From assembly GCA_026120185.1 (NCBI GenBank), contig JANUWF010001050.1, positions 1,679,001-1,743,000 of the forward strand: a DNA stretch of 64,000 nucleotides. The letters run 5' to 3'. Under the pieces are notes generated by a model that worked only from the letters and a program-made list of their open reading frames with translations, was not told where the DNA came from and ran no database searches. A program made the translations under genes and the position numbers. This DNA comes from Voacanga thouarsii (taxonomy: Eukaryota; Streptophyta; Magnoliopsida; Gentianales; Apocynaceae). Positions 46,165-58,775 of this stretch are shown here, in pieces. Every line of letters begins with the position of its first letter. The stretch's first letter is position 1.

Positions 46165-47077
46165 TAAGTCATTGATAATTGTCGGTGCAAAGTGCTATTA
46201 ACCTTTTGCAGAATCCAAAGGAACAACGACCGCCCCACATCCTAACCATTAATCGTGTTAATCTACTACGAAGCGGCCACACTCCCAGCCAGCTCGCACC
46301 CACATTACTAAGAGCACTCTTGAAAGTTAAACTACTAATCAGACAAGGAATGGAGAAACTCCCTAGATCCTTTAGCTTTTGAGGTAACTTGTCATTGTTT
46401 TGTAGGATTGTTGAACATTCTTCATTTAGAAATACAGTAGACAACTCTTGTAGCTTCCTCTTCCTTAACAAGATGTCCTTGAGAAACTTGGCATACTTTG
46501 GCATCTGAGCCAATGTTTCTATAAAAAGGAGATTGATGTGCAGTTGCTTGAATAGCTCTAAAAATTTCTCAAATTTTTTATCCTTCTTTCCCTTTTGTAA
46601 TCTGTCTGTGTAAGGAACAAGAGGCTTATGTTCTTAAGCTTTTTCCACAACTGGTTTTTCACTGTCTGCACTAACTGGTGCCTATTCTTTGGTCACAATT
46701 GACACCGGATTATCCCTAAAGTCGTCCTCTTTTTGCTATCTAATTTTCTCTTCTTTCTTTTTATTACTGCCGCTATAGTCTGAGTTTCTACTTGTTTCCC
46801 ACTCCCAAGGTGATAGACCCTACTTGTTCCCTTAAGTTTGCATACCGAAATATTCTTGCCAAGTGCTTGATTTAATTGTCCATAGTAGAAAAAAGTCCCT
46901 CTTAGTTTTTTAGTAAGGCTTTCATAGTACAAAAATGATATTCAGCTGTACTTGCAAAGTCACACAAAAGATCGTCGATGAGAAAAGGCTTTTCCATCTT
47001 CCTTATCACTTGATAAGATTCCTCTATGAAATATTAACCCTTGAACATTAGGGAGAGGAAAGAAACATTATGTGCTT
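46165..47077 (-). pseudogene. Athila/Tat-like gypsy Gag-protease remnant
   Basis: Minus-strand reading: QLNQALGKNI and VYHLGSGKQVETQ (Gag C-terminus, LRSGK-like, near 46830). Then KKFEKFLELFKQLHINLLF, AQMPKYAKFLKDILLRKRKL, LKDLGSFSIPCLI and SNVGAS (retropepsin DLGAS region with Asp lost). This order is typical of Athila/Tat Gag-Pol. The reading is interrupted by stops and ends near 46165 before the MITEs. The upstream part is cut at 47077 by the LTR. Confidence 0.78.
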
Positions 47078-50000
47078 TGTAACACCCCACATTCCTTTTC
47101 TTAACATAGTGGGCCAGCTCGGGTGGGATGTCGCCCCGTCTGATCTCTTAGACTAGGGGTCTTTATAATGATATAAACTTAAAGCAAGGGAGTATAAGTC
47201 GAAACTTAAATAAATACATACAACATACTCTTTCATTACAAATACACTAGTTCTGATAGATACAACATCAGGGTTCCCAAAATACACAAGACAAAATAGC
47301 TCCAACATCCATGTACAATGATCATGCTAAAAGATTTACTAACTAGCCCTAAATGGCAAAGTCCGGGTAGTACCGTCGCTAGTTTTCAGCTTTAATCCCT
47401 AAAAAAAAATATAAGACAAACATATATGTGAGTGGTATACTCAGTGAGTCCCATGTGTGCTAGTGTTTTGCGCAGAAGAGAAAGGCATTTATTTAATTTC
47501 TTTATTAAAATAAGTTCCATGACAGGGAAATAGCAGTAATTGATAATTTTAAGATCAATTTATCATATACTTTTGAAAAACAATGATTTCCAAACACATG
47601 GCCCCCAATTCAATAAATGCGGATTCTTCCCCACTTGGAAGTGCGACCTGTGTGCAAAGTTCGAGGAACTTCGCCTTCGGCTACACGGTCTCTTGTGCCA
47701 GGGACTGCGCCTTACAGCACGTCACCTGTGATATGCCGGAAGGGTGAGCAGCGTACATATGTACCTCACCGTGTACTTAGGGATCTTTTACTTGCCACCA
47801 TAAGCCAGGGGTCCCAATCCTAACGTCAATCACCATTAAGGTGGCAAGGGATTGAACACACCGAGTGTCCCCGCTCGGTATCATGTGAACAACCCACCAT
47901 CACAATCACAAGGCAATTGCCGGGCTCACAACGGCTAGCCAGGGACGGCTAATTCCATTGTCCTGCCGCCCCGTTCGGAGTAAGATAAGGCCATTAACTG
48001 GATCGGGTTATTTAGGTTCATCTATCTCTAATGAGGGCTAGTACAAAGGTCAAAGCCCTTGCTGAGTACTCAACGCAACAGTACCAAACCCATCTGACTG
48101 ATCAGGCCAGAGGGTTATCTGATCCCACAGGATCTTCAATCAAAACATTTTGGGGCCAAAACAACATTTTCCAAAATCATGTTGAAACCAGATAAAAGGT
48201 TTTACTCACACATCAAAACGTGTTTCCAAGAGTAACCGGGTTTTTTTTCCCGTACTCAATCACAAAAGTCATTTTTCAAGGACATTCGGGCCATCTTACC
48301 CATACCAGGTTCCAAAAGACTTTTTGAGGGTATCCGGGTCATTTTACCCTTACCCGATTTGAAATATATTCACAAGAGTTCCAATAAGGATAATTCAGTC
48401 ATTTACCGAATACCCGAGTTTCAAAAGTTTCATAAATCATTCCAATAAGGATATCTGGATCATTTTCTAAATACCCGATTCTAAAGTTTATCATTTTCTG
48501 GAAATCTCAAATATTTAATCCAAAATGACTAAATTCACATAATTCGTGTTTTAATCATCCAATAAGATTTTCAAACCAATTATGAAATTCATTCAAGTCG
48601 AAATAGCATAAAAATAAGTCTTGCTCATGTATTCCGTAACCATATTTAAACATTTCCAAAACGGTATAAAACATGTCATTTCATGGAAAATTAAAGTACA
48701 CTAGCCTTTAAAAGGGTTTTAGAAATCATAGGGACTCACCTTGTATATTAGGCCGAAGTTGCACTCGAGTATAGCCCTAGAAGGGGTTCCCTCAACTTGA
48801 TTCACTTATATCATTAGTACATTTCCTTATTATTACTTAATAGATTCAAATACCTAATGGTTTAAATAAGGTTTCTATAATTTTCTTAAAGAAATAAATG
48901 GGTTAGTGCTTTGGATGGTTTTTCTGGTTTTACAGCTTTACCACCCTTCACCATTTTTCACACAATTTATTCAATATAGGTCCAAATAGGGTGAGGCTAC
49001 TTCCATAATATCCCTAAGATATCCCTCTATCAATTCCAGATCATAAGTCCTGTAAATTCCATCCCATTTTCCACAGTTTTCCAGTTAAGTTCACTGCTCC
49101 GGGTTTTAGGATCCAGATTTGTCATCTTCCAGCGTTTTGTGCATATCTCCTTCAATGCAAGTCAAAATGAGGTGAAACCACTTCTAAAATACTCCTAGGA
49201 TGTCTCTCTATCAACTTCAGGTCATATGGTATTCAAACCTGTCTCCACTTCGTTCAGTTTTTTAGCTAACCTTACTGTTCCGAGTTGATGGTTCAAACCA
49301 CAGTTTAGAAGCTCAACTTGTTTTAATTAATTTCTATGGTTTCTTCAACATACCCTACCATATTTAAACCCTTCACTACATCATTTATCCTCCCAACATC
49401 AGTATTCCAACAAGTTCTCGTGCTCAGCACTTTTCTTTAGTTCAAACAAACAAGTTATACCAAGTTCACCAAACCAGTAAATTTTGGCAGATTACATTAC
49501 TCTTGCTATTTTCTGATTTCGCATCCATCTAAGCTCACATCACATGATCCAAATCCTTCCTAACTAGTCTAGGACATGCTTAGCATTATTTGTGTTCAAA
49601 TTCCAGCAAATCATCACTCCAAAAAGCAGTAAATAAACTGAAAATCATGTCTACTTCATCACTCATCCAACCGGTAAATCAACCATCACCAAAATCAACA
49701 TATTTTCATCACTTAACTTCAACAATCTTTATATGCAGCTAGTCTCCATCTTCTAGTACCATTTTCTTAGCTTTCAAGAGTGATCTCTTACCTTTCAAAG
49801 ATGAAAACAAGCTGCAACTCTCCCTCATTTTCTTCCTCTTCCTTTCCCCTTCCTTGCTGCCGGTCCTTCTCTTCTCCTCCTTGTTGCCGAAATTCTTCTC
49901 CCTCTTTTGGTCTTTCTTTTGTTTTTCTCTTCCTCTCTTCTCTTCTCTGTTTTTTTTTTCTTCTTCTTGCTGCTTTTCCCCTTGGCCGAAATTCTCCTCC

Positions 50001-50341
50001 ATGGCTCCTATTTATATAGCTAGCTTCCTTGATCTTATCTTGGTCTTAATAAAAGATTTATGGTGAGTTGGCCATTTCAAGAGAATTGTGGATTACCCTA
50101 GAAGGTTCTAGGATCCTCTAGGGGTTTTGAAGAAATTCTTAAAATCTCTTGGGATCACTAATTGCTTAATCATGATTAACTCACCCTAATCCCACTTAGC
50201 TTAATTAAGCTTAATTAGAGGAAATCTAAGAATAATCAAACTTGGTCAAAAATATCATGCTAGTGGACCCTCTTCATTTACTTCTTGTGGGTCTCTTAAA
50301 ATATCTTATATATAATATAGTATAGCTAGGATATTTATAGT

Positions 50342-50387
<46 letters not shown>

Positions 50388-50709
50388 TAATGGTAAAATA
50401 ATATAACAATGCAACATAATTATTGAATTTAATTATGCTATAATTTAATATGGCCAATGGATTTTAGTAGTAATAATAATTATAAAATAACCTCAAGGGT
50501 TATAGAATAATAAAGTTAATCAAATAAAATAAAATAAAATAAAATACATTAATAATAGCAAAAAAAATAATATTATGAATAGTGTTAATTTGTGGCCTTA
50601 ATAACACTATTAATAATTTAGAAAAATAAATATATCATTAATTCCTTTCATATTTATTCTTAAACAAGTCTACCCTACATAAATCCTTTATATAATGCGG
50701 GTTATTACA
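47078..50709 (-). mobile_element. 3.6-kb gypsy LTR (solo or partial element)
   Basis: On the minus strand it starts TGTAATAACCCGCATT (50709) and ends GTGGGGTGTTACA (47078). The size and TGTAATAACCC/GGTGTTACA termini fit large-LTR gypsy elements (Tekay/Del-like, inferred). It contains a TTGAGTACTCA block also found in the 29-31 kb LTR, a GC-richer core (47630-48000) and a (TA)n at 50341-50384. Flanking 5-mers (TGCTT/AGAGG) do not match, so post-insertion change is likely. ORFs inside, including the K/E/R-rich one at 49739-50002, are not considered genes. Confidence 0.75.
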
Positions 50710-51196
50710 AGAGGACAAACAAAAAGCTAACATAACTATCGTAAGATAAGATTTTTTTTTCAATCAAAACACAAAACACAATTAATCCCCACAATTAAGA
50801 TAATCCAAAATAATCATGCCAACTAAAACCTTAATATGTGCTCAAAACAAAAGAACGGCTATGAATAATTCTCAAATGAACCAATGAACAACAGATAAAA
50901 TAATTAAACAATCAATGAATCAATAAAATAATATTTCCAAAATGTCAACAAAAAATAAAACTTACATAACAACACATCAACAAGAGAATTCTCAAATACA
51001 ATTACACAAATCAATCCAAATCTAAAATACACATACAAACAATCACTTACATGTAAATTATTCATAAATAATATTTATAACTACTTAGGTACAAGTTACA
51101 CATATCTACAATTATGTAAAATTATAAGACCACATCAACAAAACTCAGGCAATTCAAAATATTACCATTCAATTCCCGATGATAGCACCAAAACTT
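50710..51196 (-). mobile_element. Gypsy 5' leader with primer site
   Basis: AT-rich leader continuing the Athila/Tat-like element interrupted by the 3.6-kb LTR. At 51170-51190 the minus strand reads TGGTGCTATCATCGGGAATT, a decayed form of the TGGCGCCGTTGCCGGGGA primer site used by this group. Just beyond, GCACGCATCA (ending at 51196) matches the 3' end of Athila-like LTRs seen elsewhere in the window. No coding. Confidence 0.6.
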
Positions 51197-51199
51197 GAT

Positions 51200-54050
51200 G
51201 CGTGCTTTATGTGTAAACTTGTATATGGAAAAGAGTTTCTGTACTTTCATCTTTTGAATATGACACCTTTTAACTGCCCAACATTCTGTGCCATATAACA
51301 AAACAGGTCTTACGGCTGTTCTGTAGAACTTTCCCTTTAGATTTAACGGTATATTACGATCACATAGAATACCAGTCGCACTCCTCTATTTCAACCAACC
51401 TGCCTTAACTCAGTGTGCAGCGTTGCCATCGAGCTCTCGTCTTTCTGAATAATAGATCTTAGATATCAAAAGCAATCAACTATTGGTATAATTCTACTAT
51501 CCAAAGTTACACTCTGGGTTATATTTCTGCTACTACTGAACTTACATTCCATATACTCTGTTTTACTCCTACTAATTTTGAAGCCTTTGGATTCCAATGT
51601 CTATCGCCACAACTCTAATTTAGCATTTACACCGACTTTAGTCTCATCAATTAACACAATATCATCCGCAAACAACATACACCATGGCACAGCCTCCTGT
51701 ATAGTGTAAGTTAACTCATCCATAGCGGCCGCAAAGGGGAAATGGCTAAGCGTTGATCCTTGATGCATCCCGATAGTAATAGGAAACTCTGCAGTCATTC
51801 CTGCACAACTCCTTACACTTGTACGTGCTCCTTCATACATATCTTTAATGAGAGTAATATACTTTAGCGATACATCTTTCTTGGCCAGCACCTACCAAAC
51901 TACTTCTCTAGGTACCTTGTCATTGGCTTTCTCCAGGTCAATAAATATCATATGTAAATCTTTTTTTCTTTCCCTATAATATTCAATCATCCACCGTAAT
52001 AAATGAATAGCCTCTAGAGTGGAACATCTAAGCATAAAACCAAATTGATTATTTGAAATTTGTATAATGCCCCGTAACATCTGTTCAATTACTCTCTCTC
52101 AAAGCTTCATAGTATGGCTCATGAGTTTAATCCTACGATAATTGGCACAATCTTGAACATCTTCTTTATTCTTGTACAGAGGAATTAGGGTACTCTTTCT
52201 CCACTCTGTAGGCATCTTATTAACTCTATATATCTTGTTGAATAGACTTGTCAGCCACGTAATACATATCTCTCCTAAACACTTCCAAATCTCGATCGAT
52301 ATACCATCCAGTCCCACTACTTTTTTTGGTCTTATCCTTTTAAGGGCATCTCAGACTTCATACTTCTAAATACAACGAATACACGCATGGTTAAATTCTT
52401 CGTTTGAAATCACCAAGCTACCCACACTCGGGACTTAGACTTAACTCCCGTTAAATAACTTATTAAAATAAGACCTCCATCTCTCCTTTATTTCTTCGTC
52501 TTTAACCAAAACTCTGTGGTTGTCGTCCTATATACATTTCACTACATCGATATCTCCCATCTTCTTCTCCCTTTAACGCACCAATCTATATATATTCTTC
52601 TCCCCATCTTTGGTATCCAACCTTTCATATAAATCCTTGTAAACTATGGATCTTGTTTTTCTAATAGCTTCTTTAGTTTTTCTTCGTGCGACCTTGTATT
52701 TCTCAAAATTCTCATCACTCCTGCACTTCCTGAAGTTTCTATAGCACTCTCTTTTACTCCTTACGGCTTCTTTCACTTCGTTGTTCCACCATAACATATC
52801 CTTGTTTAGAGGTACTCTTCCTTTAGATTCACCAAGCACTTCCTTAGCTTCTATCCTAATACATTGAACCATCTTTCTCCACATAATATTTAGATTCAAA
52901 TCCATATCAGAAGACCAGTCATCCGCCTCAACTACCTTATCTACAAAGGCTATTATTTCATCCCCCTGTAGCTTCCACCAATGTAGGGTCAACCCGATGA
53001 TTCCACTGCTTACTCTTTTTCCTAAAATTAAAATCGAGGACCAACATCCTGTGTTGTGTAACTACACTCTCGTCTGGAATAACTTTGCAATCCATACAAC
53101 CACCAGGAAACTTACGCCTTATAATAAAGAAGTCTATCTGATTAGTATTTAACCCGCTTCTAAAGGTCACCAAGTCAGAATCTCTCTTCTTAAACTTGGA
53201 ATTTGCTATGGTCAATTTATAGGCCAGGGCAAAGTCAAGAATAGCAGTTTCTACTTCATTTCTAACTCTGAAACCCTGACCTCCATAAACACTCTCAAAC
53301 CCGCTCTGATCAGTACCCACATGTCCTTTTAGATCACCACCAATGAAAAACTTCTCTACACACGATACACTCTGTACAATCTCATCTAAAGTATCTCAAA
53401 ATTGTTGCCTAACCGAATTATCAAGTCCTACTTGTAGCGCATATGCACTAATAACAGTAGTAATCTCGCCGCCAATCATGCTCTTGATGCTCAAAATCCT
53501 ATCATTCTTCCTCCTTACTTCAACCATATCATTAATAAACTTACGGTCAATAATAATCCTGACTCCATTTCTATTCTTAACTTTACCTGAATATCAAAGC
53601 TTATAACCCCAGGATGCTATTACTCTCGCCTTCTCACTTACCCATTTGGTTTCCTGATGACATAAAATGCTAATCTTTCTCCTCAACATAACCTCAACTA
53701 ATTTTGTCAGTCTACCAGTCAAAGATCTTATATTCCATGTAGTTAGGCGGATCCTATCATTATGGATTATCTTTTTTACCCTACACCCTGCATATTTGAC
53801 ATCGTATTCGGGGACCGACACGGCATGTTACTTCCGGGCAACGACCCAGCAACCCTCGCATATTTATCACTACACCCGGATCTAGGAAGTGCGGCGTGTT
53901 ACTGAGTAGAGAATGCCCCCACGAAGTTAATCGATTGATTCATATTACGGATGTGACTATATTTTACGTTGGCCGTCACAAGCCTTACCGCAACTCTCTT
54001 CCTTTATCCGAGCGTGAAACCGGCAATGAACACCGTAGACAAAGCTTTCG
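51200..54050 (-). mobile_element. RTE-type LINE, near full length, 3'-truncated, inactivated
   Basis: A minus-strand LINE with leader (54050-53830), EEP endonuclease and reverse transcriptase in one broken ORF. The same 5' start is seen at 31455. The C-terminal block expected after the RT (IEEKMRExRLRWFGHV) is missing. The 3' end adjoins remnants of a gypsy LTR near 51200. The leader contains the CGCAACTCTCTTCCTTTATC-like segment shared by both copies. Confidence 0.87.
51601..53821 (-). pseudogene. RTE endonuclease-reverse transcriptase ORF, broken
   Basis: Endonuclease: LTTWNIRSLTGRLTKLVEVM, CHQETKW (catalytic Glu) near 53660, GLNTNQIDFFIIRR and TQHRMLVLDF near 53050. RT: GLDGISIEIWK (52310), LIPLYKNKEDVQDCANYRRI (52180), [33 protein letters not shown] (first catalytic Asp, 51940), MHQGSTLSHFPFAAAMDEL (51780) and MLFADDIVLIDET (catalytic ADD, 51660). 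Indels split it into at least five ORFs. Its catalytic motifs are still readable, so decay is moderate. Confidence 0.87.
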
Positions 54051-54054
54051 GAAG

Positions 54055-54081
54055 TATACACATATATATTAATATACTATG

Positions 54082-54122
<41 letters not shown>

Positions 54123-54415
54123 TACACACACACACACATATGTGCACATCTATATTAATATATAATATGCACATATATGATGTATATATATACATATACA
54201 TTAATATACTTTTCTAATATATTAATAAATAAATATACTTATATATGTACATACTTATATATATTAATATACATATATATAATTAATATACTATTTTAAT
54301 ATATATATTAATATAGCATATTAATATATATACACACACACATATATATATACACACCATATATATACCAAATATATATATATACATATATACATATATA
54401 TACACCATATATTTA

Positions 54416-54457
<42 letters not shown>

Positions 54458-54618
54458 ACTCGTATAAATATAAATTCATATATATTTATCTATATTTATA
54501 TATAAACACCAAATACATATATATAGATATACATATATGCAAATCTATACACACACACACACACATGCATATATGCCTATATATGCAAATATTCATATAT
54601 ACACGATATATATGTAGT
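54055..54618. repeat. Long TA/CA compound microsatellite
   Basis: Alternating (TA)n, (CA)n and ATATAC runs with few interruptions. No coding. Directly abuts the LINE 5' end. Confidence 0.95.
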
Positions 54619-55640
54619 CCAAAACTTAATGCATTTATAAAGATATGTATATCAAATTAACGATCCAACTGTTAAATTTTTTGAAATTGTTAAGAAAATT
54701 GTTATGATCAAATTTGAAGGTAATCGGATATATGTTGGTGCATAATCTAGCATAATATATATGAAAATACCTAAAACCTAACGCATTTACAAAGATAGGT
54801 ATATTAAATTAACGATCCAACTATTAAATTTATTAAAATTGTAAGAAAAATATTATGACCAAATTTGAAGTTAATTGGATATATTTTACCACGTAATCTA
54901 ATATAATCTCTATAAAAATGTCCAAAATCTAACTCGCTTACAAAGATAGGTAGATCAAATTAATGATCCAACTATAAGTTTTATAGAAATTGCTAAGAAA
55001 AGTGTTATGACCAAATTTGAAGTTAATCGAATATATGTTGCCATGTAATATAATATAATCTCTATAAAAATACCCAATACCTAACTCATTGACAAAGATA
55101 GTCACATCAATTTAACAATTCAACCGTATTTAAATTACTAAAAAAAAAGTGTTATGATTAAACTTAAAGTTAATCATATATACTTTGTTACGTAATCTAG
55201 CACAATCTCTCTAAAAATACCCAAAATCTAACGTATTTACAAAGATAGACATATCAAATTAACGATTCAACCATTAGATCTATTGAAATTGCTAAGAAAA
55301 GTGTTATGACAAAATTTGTAGATAATCGGATATATTTTGCCACATAATCTACCATAATATCTATAAAAATCCCAAAACCTAATGCATTTACAAAGATAAG
55401 TATATCAAATTAACGATCCAACCGTTAGATTTGTTAAAATTGCTATAAAAAAAGTATCATGGCCAAATTTGAAAGTAACTAGATATATTTTACCACATGA
55501 TTTAGCATAATCTCTATATAAGAGCCTAAAACCTAACGCATTGATAAATGTAAACACATCAAATTAACGATACAACTGTTAAAATTGTAGAAAATATATA
55601 TATTTTGACTAAATTTGAAGGTAATTAGAATTAGAATTTT
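54619..55640. repeat. Tandem array of ~150-bp units (about 6.7 copies)
   Basis: Units begin near 54621, 54773, 54924, 55076, 55223, 55374 and 55528 (spacing 147-154 bp). Each starts AAAACCTAACGCATTTACAA and includes TCAAATTAACGATCCAAC, GTTATGACCAAATTTGAAG and ATCTAGCATAATCTCTATA. Copies differ by many substitutions. The same words appear at 19.99-20.27 kb next to another CACTA end. Confidence 0.93.
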
Positions 55641-56114
55641 GAGGGAATTTGAATGTAAAAAAACTATCGTAAATAATGTATTTTTTACAACAGCAAAAAA
55701 TCATCATAAATAACAGTAGGACTCGTATATATCCTTGCATTTACAGTGGCCTCTAGATCACCGTCGTATATATTAACCTTTTACGCCAAACACTCGCAAG
55801 ACCATCATAAAAGAACTGTCATAAATAACCTTTTTTTTTTTTTTGAGATGGCCACAAAACCATCGTAAATAAATGCAAGACCATCATATATAACTATATG
55901 TTTATAGTAGCCTCAAAACCGTCGTATAAAATAACATTTTGCAACAGGCCATCACATTTACTATAGTACGTCGCAAATATTAGATTAAATATGACGGTTC
56001 AAAAACTGTCGTTTTTAATAGTTATATATGACGGTTTGTCATATATAACCACCATTTGTGATGGCTATAAGAGTGCATAAATACTAGTATCATATATAGA
56101 ACTTTTTTGTAGTG
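55641..56114. mobile_element. CACTA right end with subterminal repeats
   Basis: Words such as CCGTCGTATA, AACCATCGTAAAT and TATGACGGTT repeat in both orientations, ending CTTTTTTGTAGTG at 56114 (reversed: CACTACAAAAAAG). The left end of the element was not found. The tandem array and possibly the microsatellite are part of it. It replaces the DDE part of the Harbinger gene on the right. Confidence 0.75.
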
Positions 56115-56169
56115 ATTAAACAATTAATATAATATATATATATATAATTATCCAAAAAGAAAATGACTA

Positions 56170-57720
56170 TACTTATGTATCTATTTGATATAATTCATAC
56201 CTAAAATATTTCTCGAAGATGGAGATGTTGCATATTTTCATCAATATTTGATGTATAATTTGGCACAATCATCTCCTTAGAAATTTTTAACATAGCTTCT
56301 AATACTGCATAGAAATATGTTTGCACTATTTAGGTTGAATGATTGAATCTCCTTTTAACACAATGATTTGTAGGTTGTTGGCTCATTGAATAGAGAAACA
56401 TTGCTATTTTTTCTTCTATAGAAATATAACGACTATTTTGCAACCAACCATTATCTCAAAAATGGTTGCATAAATTTGAAAATTCTTCTTTTAACATTCA
56501 CAACATTTTTCAACTATGTGCAGGATTTCCATGCATAATCTCATTTATATATTCATGTCCACTAAGAATTGAATTTATGTCTGGTCTCCTTCCAATATGC
56601 CTCTTTTCAATTTTTTCATAACCAATAAGATAGCTATAATCTTTAGTATCCTTTTTCTCTTCACTCAGCATCCTGCAAATCTATAATCCATTATATTTAT
56701 AAATAATTTAACATCCAACTATTGCAACTAACATATGAAAATTATAATTAAATAATAATAAGAAACAAGTGATGTCAAAAAATAATATTAAAAATATGTA
56801 ACAAAAAATAATAAACTTAGTTATCATGAAATAACAGTAAAAACTTGAAAATAAAAAAGTCAAGAAGAAAGCATTACTAATTTTTTTAAAAAAAAAAATC
56901 ATATCTTCAGATATAGCCTAATTTTTTCGCATTCATAGGTATCCAACTCTTCCTAAACTCTTCTAGTTTCTCACTCAATCTCATCCATTGTTCCTTATAA
57001 ATTTTCGTCTCACAAAAGATGCATATTGCAACAATATGTAATGGGTACAATTATTTATGACATTTGCATTTTTTTTCCAACACAGTATTAGATTCTTCAA
57101 TAGTTGGTCTGTCTAGCTTTTTTAATGTTTTGGGAACTTTAGCCAATCGATATCTAAATTCTCAATTGTTTCAAAACTCTCTCTCTCTTACATTTTACCT
57201 TTTTGTTCTTCACGTTGAGAGTAGATGAAAATGGGACATCAATGGTTTCACTTTTAAGATTTATAAATGTTTACGAAATCAATGGGTAATCCTTCCTTAG
57301 ATAGATGCCATGCATCTTTTCCTGTAGCTGAGAGTCCATCAAATAAGCCTCTCATCTTATTAGGAGGATATTCCAATGAAGACTTGAATCAAAATTGTTT
57401 CACTTCAGGATTTATCTATAAAATACAATATATTAGATATTGATACTACCTAAAATTGTAATCTCAAAAGAATAAATATAATAAAAGTATAGCTTTATGT
57501 GATCCTCCAACTGGTTATTGGTCCAATTTATTATATTTGATATAGGATCCTAGTGACTATTGCCTATCTTGCCTACTATCTTGACCCAAATATTATATTT
57601 TTTTTCATTAAATAATCCCATTGATTCTTCAGCTGCTTTTGTGTCAAGTCAATATGTTTCTCCTTTTGAAAAATCAATCTAATTCTATCACATGCTTCTT
57701 TTTTCAAACTGCCTCCACTA
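56170..57720 (-). pseudogene. PIF/Harbinger element remnant: DUF8040-like and Myb/SANT-like coding
   Basis: Minus strand. Near 57380-57250, SSLEYPPNKMRGLFDGLSAT and GKDAWHLS resemble the end of the Myb/SANT-like domain of the PIF accessory protein. At 56690-56200, HGNPAHS, NGWLQNSRYISIEEKIAMFL, VKRRFNHST and AVLEAMLKISKEMIVPN resemble the DUF8040 helix-turn-helix segment preceding the Harbinger DDE nuclease. The DDE part, expected below 56170, is absent where the CACTA end begins. Stops and frameshifts throughout. Domain names are from memory. Confidence 0.7.
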
Positions 57721-57861
57721 ATTTTTTTTTTTTTTCATAATTAGCCACTTGCAAACATAAATCATGTAACAATAAGTATAAAAATTAAAACAACTGAAAA
57801 CGGGAGAGGCATAATTACTAAAAGCATGCTTTGGAAAAGACACGAAACAGATATTCCACTT

Positions 57862-58245
57862 AAACAAAGAAGATGTAGTAGCTAATACCTTTTGTGGAGT
57901 TCTATATAATGTAGGGAAAGACAGAAGATGCCTGAATGTTTTTGAGAGGATGTTGGATGCCACAAAAGAATGTTATCTCTTGGAACGCACTAACAACTGG
58001 ATTTGATAACCAGTTTCAAAGAGCCAAGGATGTTGAGCTATTTGACAGGATGATTCATGAAGAAATAGTTTCCAAACCTATTACATTTCTTGTTGTTCTA
58101 TCTGCATGTTGTTTTTTTTTTTTTCTATTTGTCTTATTCGTTAGAGTATAAGCAGTTAGAAGAGGCTAAAAGGAAATTATACTGCAATGAATTACCATTT
58201 AAGACTAACCCAAAATGACTATTACAATCATCTCATATTGATGGT
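57862..58245 (+). pseudogene. PPR (pentatricopeptide repeat) protein fragment
   Basis: PPR proteins bind organelle RNA. The plus strand reads NVGKTEDA*MF, then MPQKNVISWNALTTGFDN, DVELFDRMIHEE and ITFLVVLSACC, the PLS-class pattern (MPxKNVxSWNALIxGY...LFxxM...TFxxVLSAC). A T16 run follows at 58111-58126. The frame resumes with LEEAKRKLYCNELPFKTNP and LLQSSHIDG, which fits the A-x-x-x-I-x-x-x-P-F-x-P E-motif region. Stops and the missing repeats make it a pseudogene. Flanked by transposon debris. Confidence 0.75.
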
Positions 58246-58775
58246 AAGGACTTCTTGTTTTCTTTATTATAAGTGATTCAGGCAATCCAATCTTCCGTGT
58301 GTAAGGCGGAAGCCCAAAAAAATATTTTCCAAAAGTAGGTGATCAAAAGATCAAATTACTATGTGTATCTTTGTGGTCGTTACTTTTCATGGTCTTTGTT
58401 TTTGGCTGACTCCTCTTCTTGTTCTATTGATCAGAAGCATCCAACAGTGCCACGCCAAAATAGCTAAGCTACTAACCTAAGCTACTATTGGGGAACTCGA
58501 TAGAAGCAATTTGTCGATTCCGCATTTCACGGCTGCACAATGGTCCCCCCGCCCTATCCATCCCCGAGGGGTAGGGATGGGTAGAAAATCTATCATGAGC
58601 ATAACTTGATTGGTGACTTACAGAAATTGGTTTAGTTCTTAGAAATCATCATAATATATCCCAAAAGTGATGAATTCATAATATATTTCAGAAATCTGAA
58701 GAAGAAACAAAGTGAAAATTGATACATACAGAAGTAGGAGAATTACTCGATCAAGCTATTATTACTAGTAATCAT
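58246..58775. other. Unassigned segment with a GC-richer part
   Basis: 58430-58600 is richer in G+C than its neighbours and includes a short palindrome-like CCCCGAGGGG. It could be part of the PPR 3' region, an organelle-derived insertion or a repeat; I could not tell. Nothing recognised. Confidence 0.35.

Noticed and set aside
49739..50019. K/E/R-rich and Ser/Phe-rich ORFs on opposite strands
   Set aside because: Low-complexity purine/pyrimidine sequence inside the 3.6-kb LTR; no domain.
47078..50709. A clean solo LTR with target duplication
   Set aside because: Both termini are good but the flanking 5-mers differ (TGCTT/AGAGG), so I call it an LTR without claiming a simple insertion.
52172..52369. 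Plus-strand ORFs across the LINE (also 53343-53606 and 53667-53885)
   Set aside because: Shadows of the minus-strand RT and endonuclease, which carry recognisable motifs.
54619..55640. CRISPR-like regular repeats
   Set aside because: The units are about 150 bp, contiguous, without unique spacers, and in plant nuclear DNA; this is a tandem satellite-like array.
58430..58600. Organelle-derived insertion
   Set aside because: The base composition suggested it, but I could not match it to a specific organelle gene.
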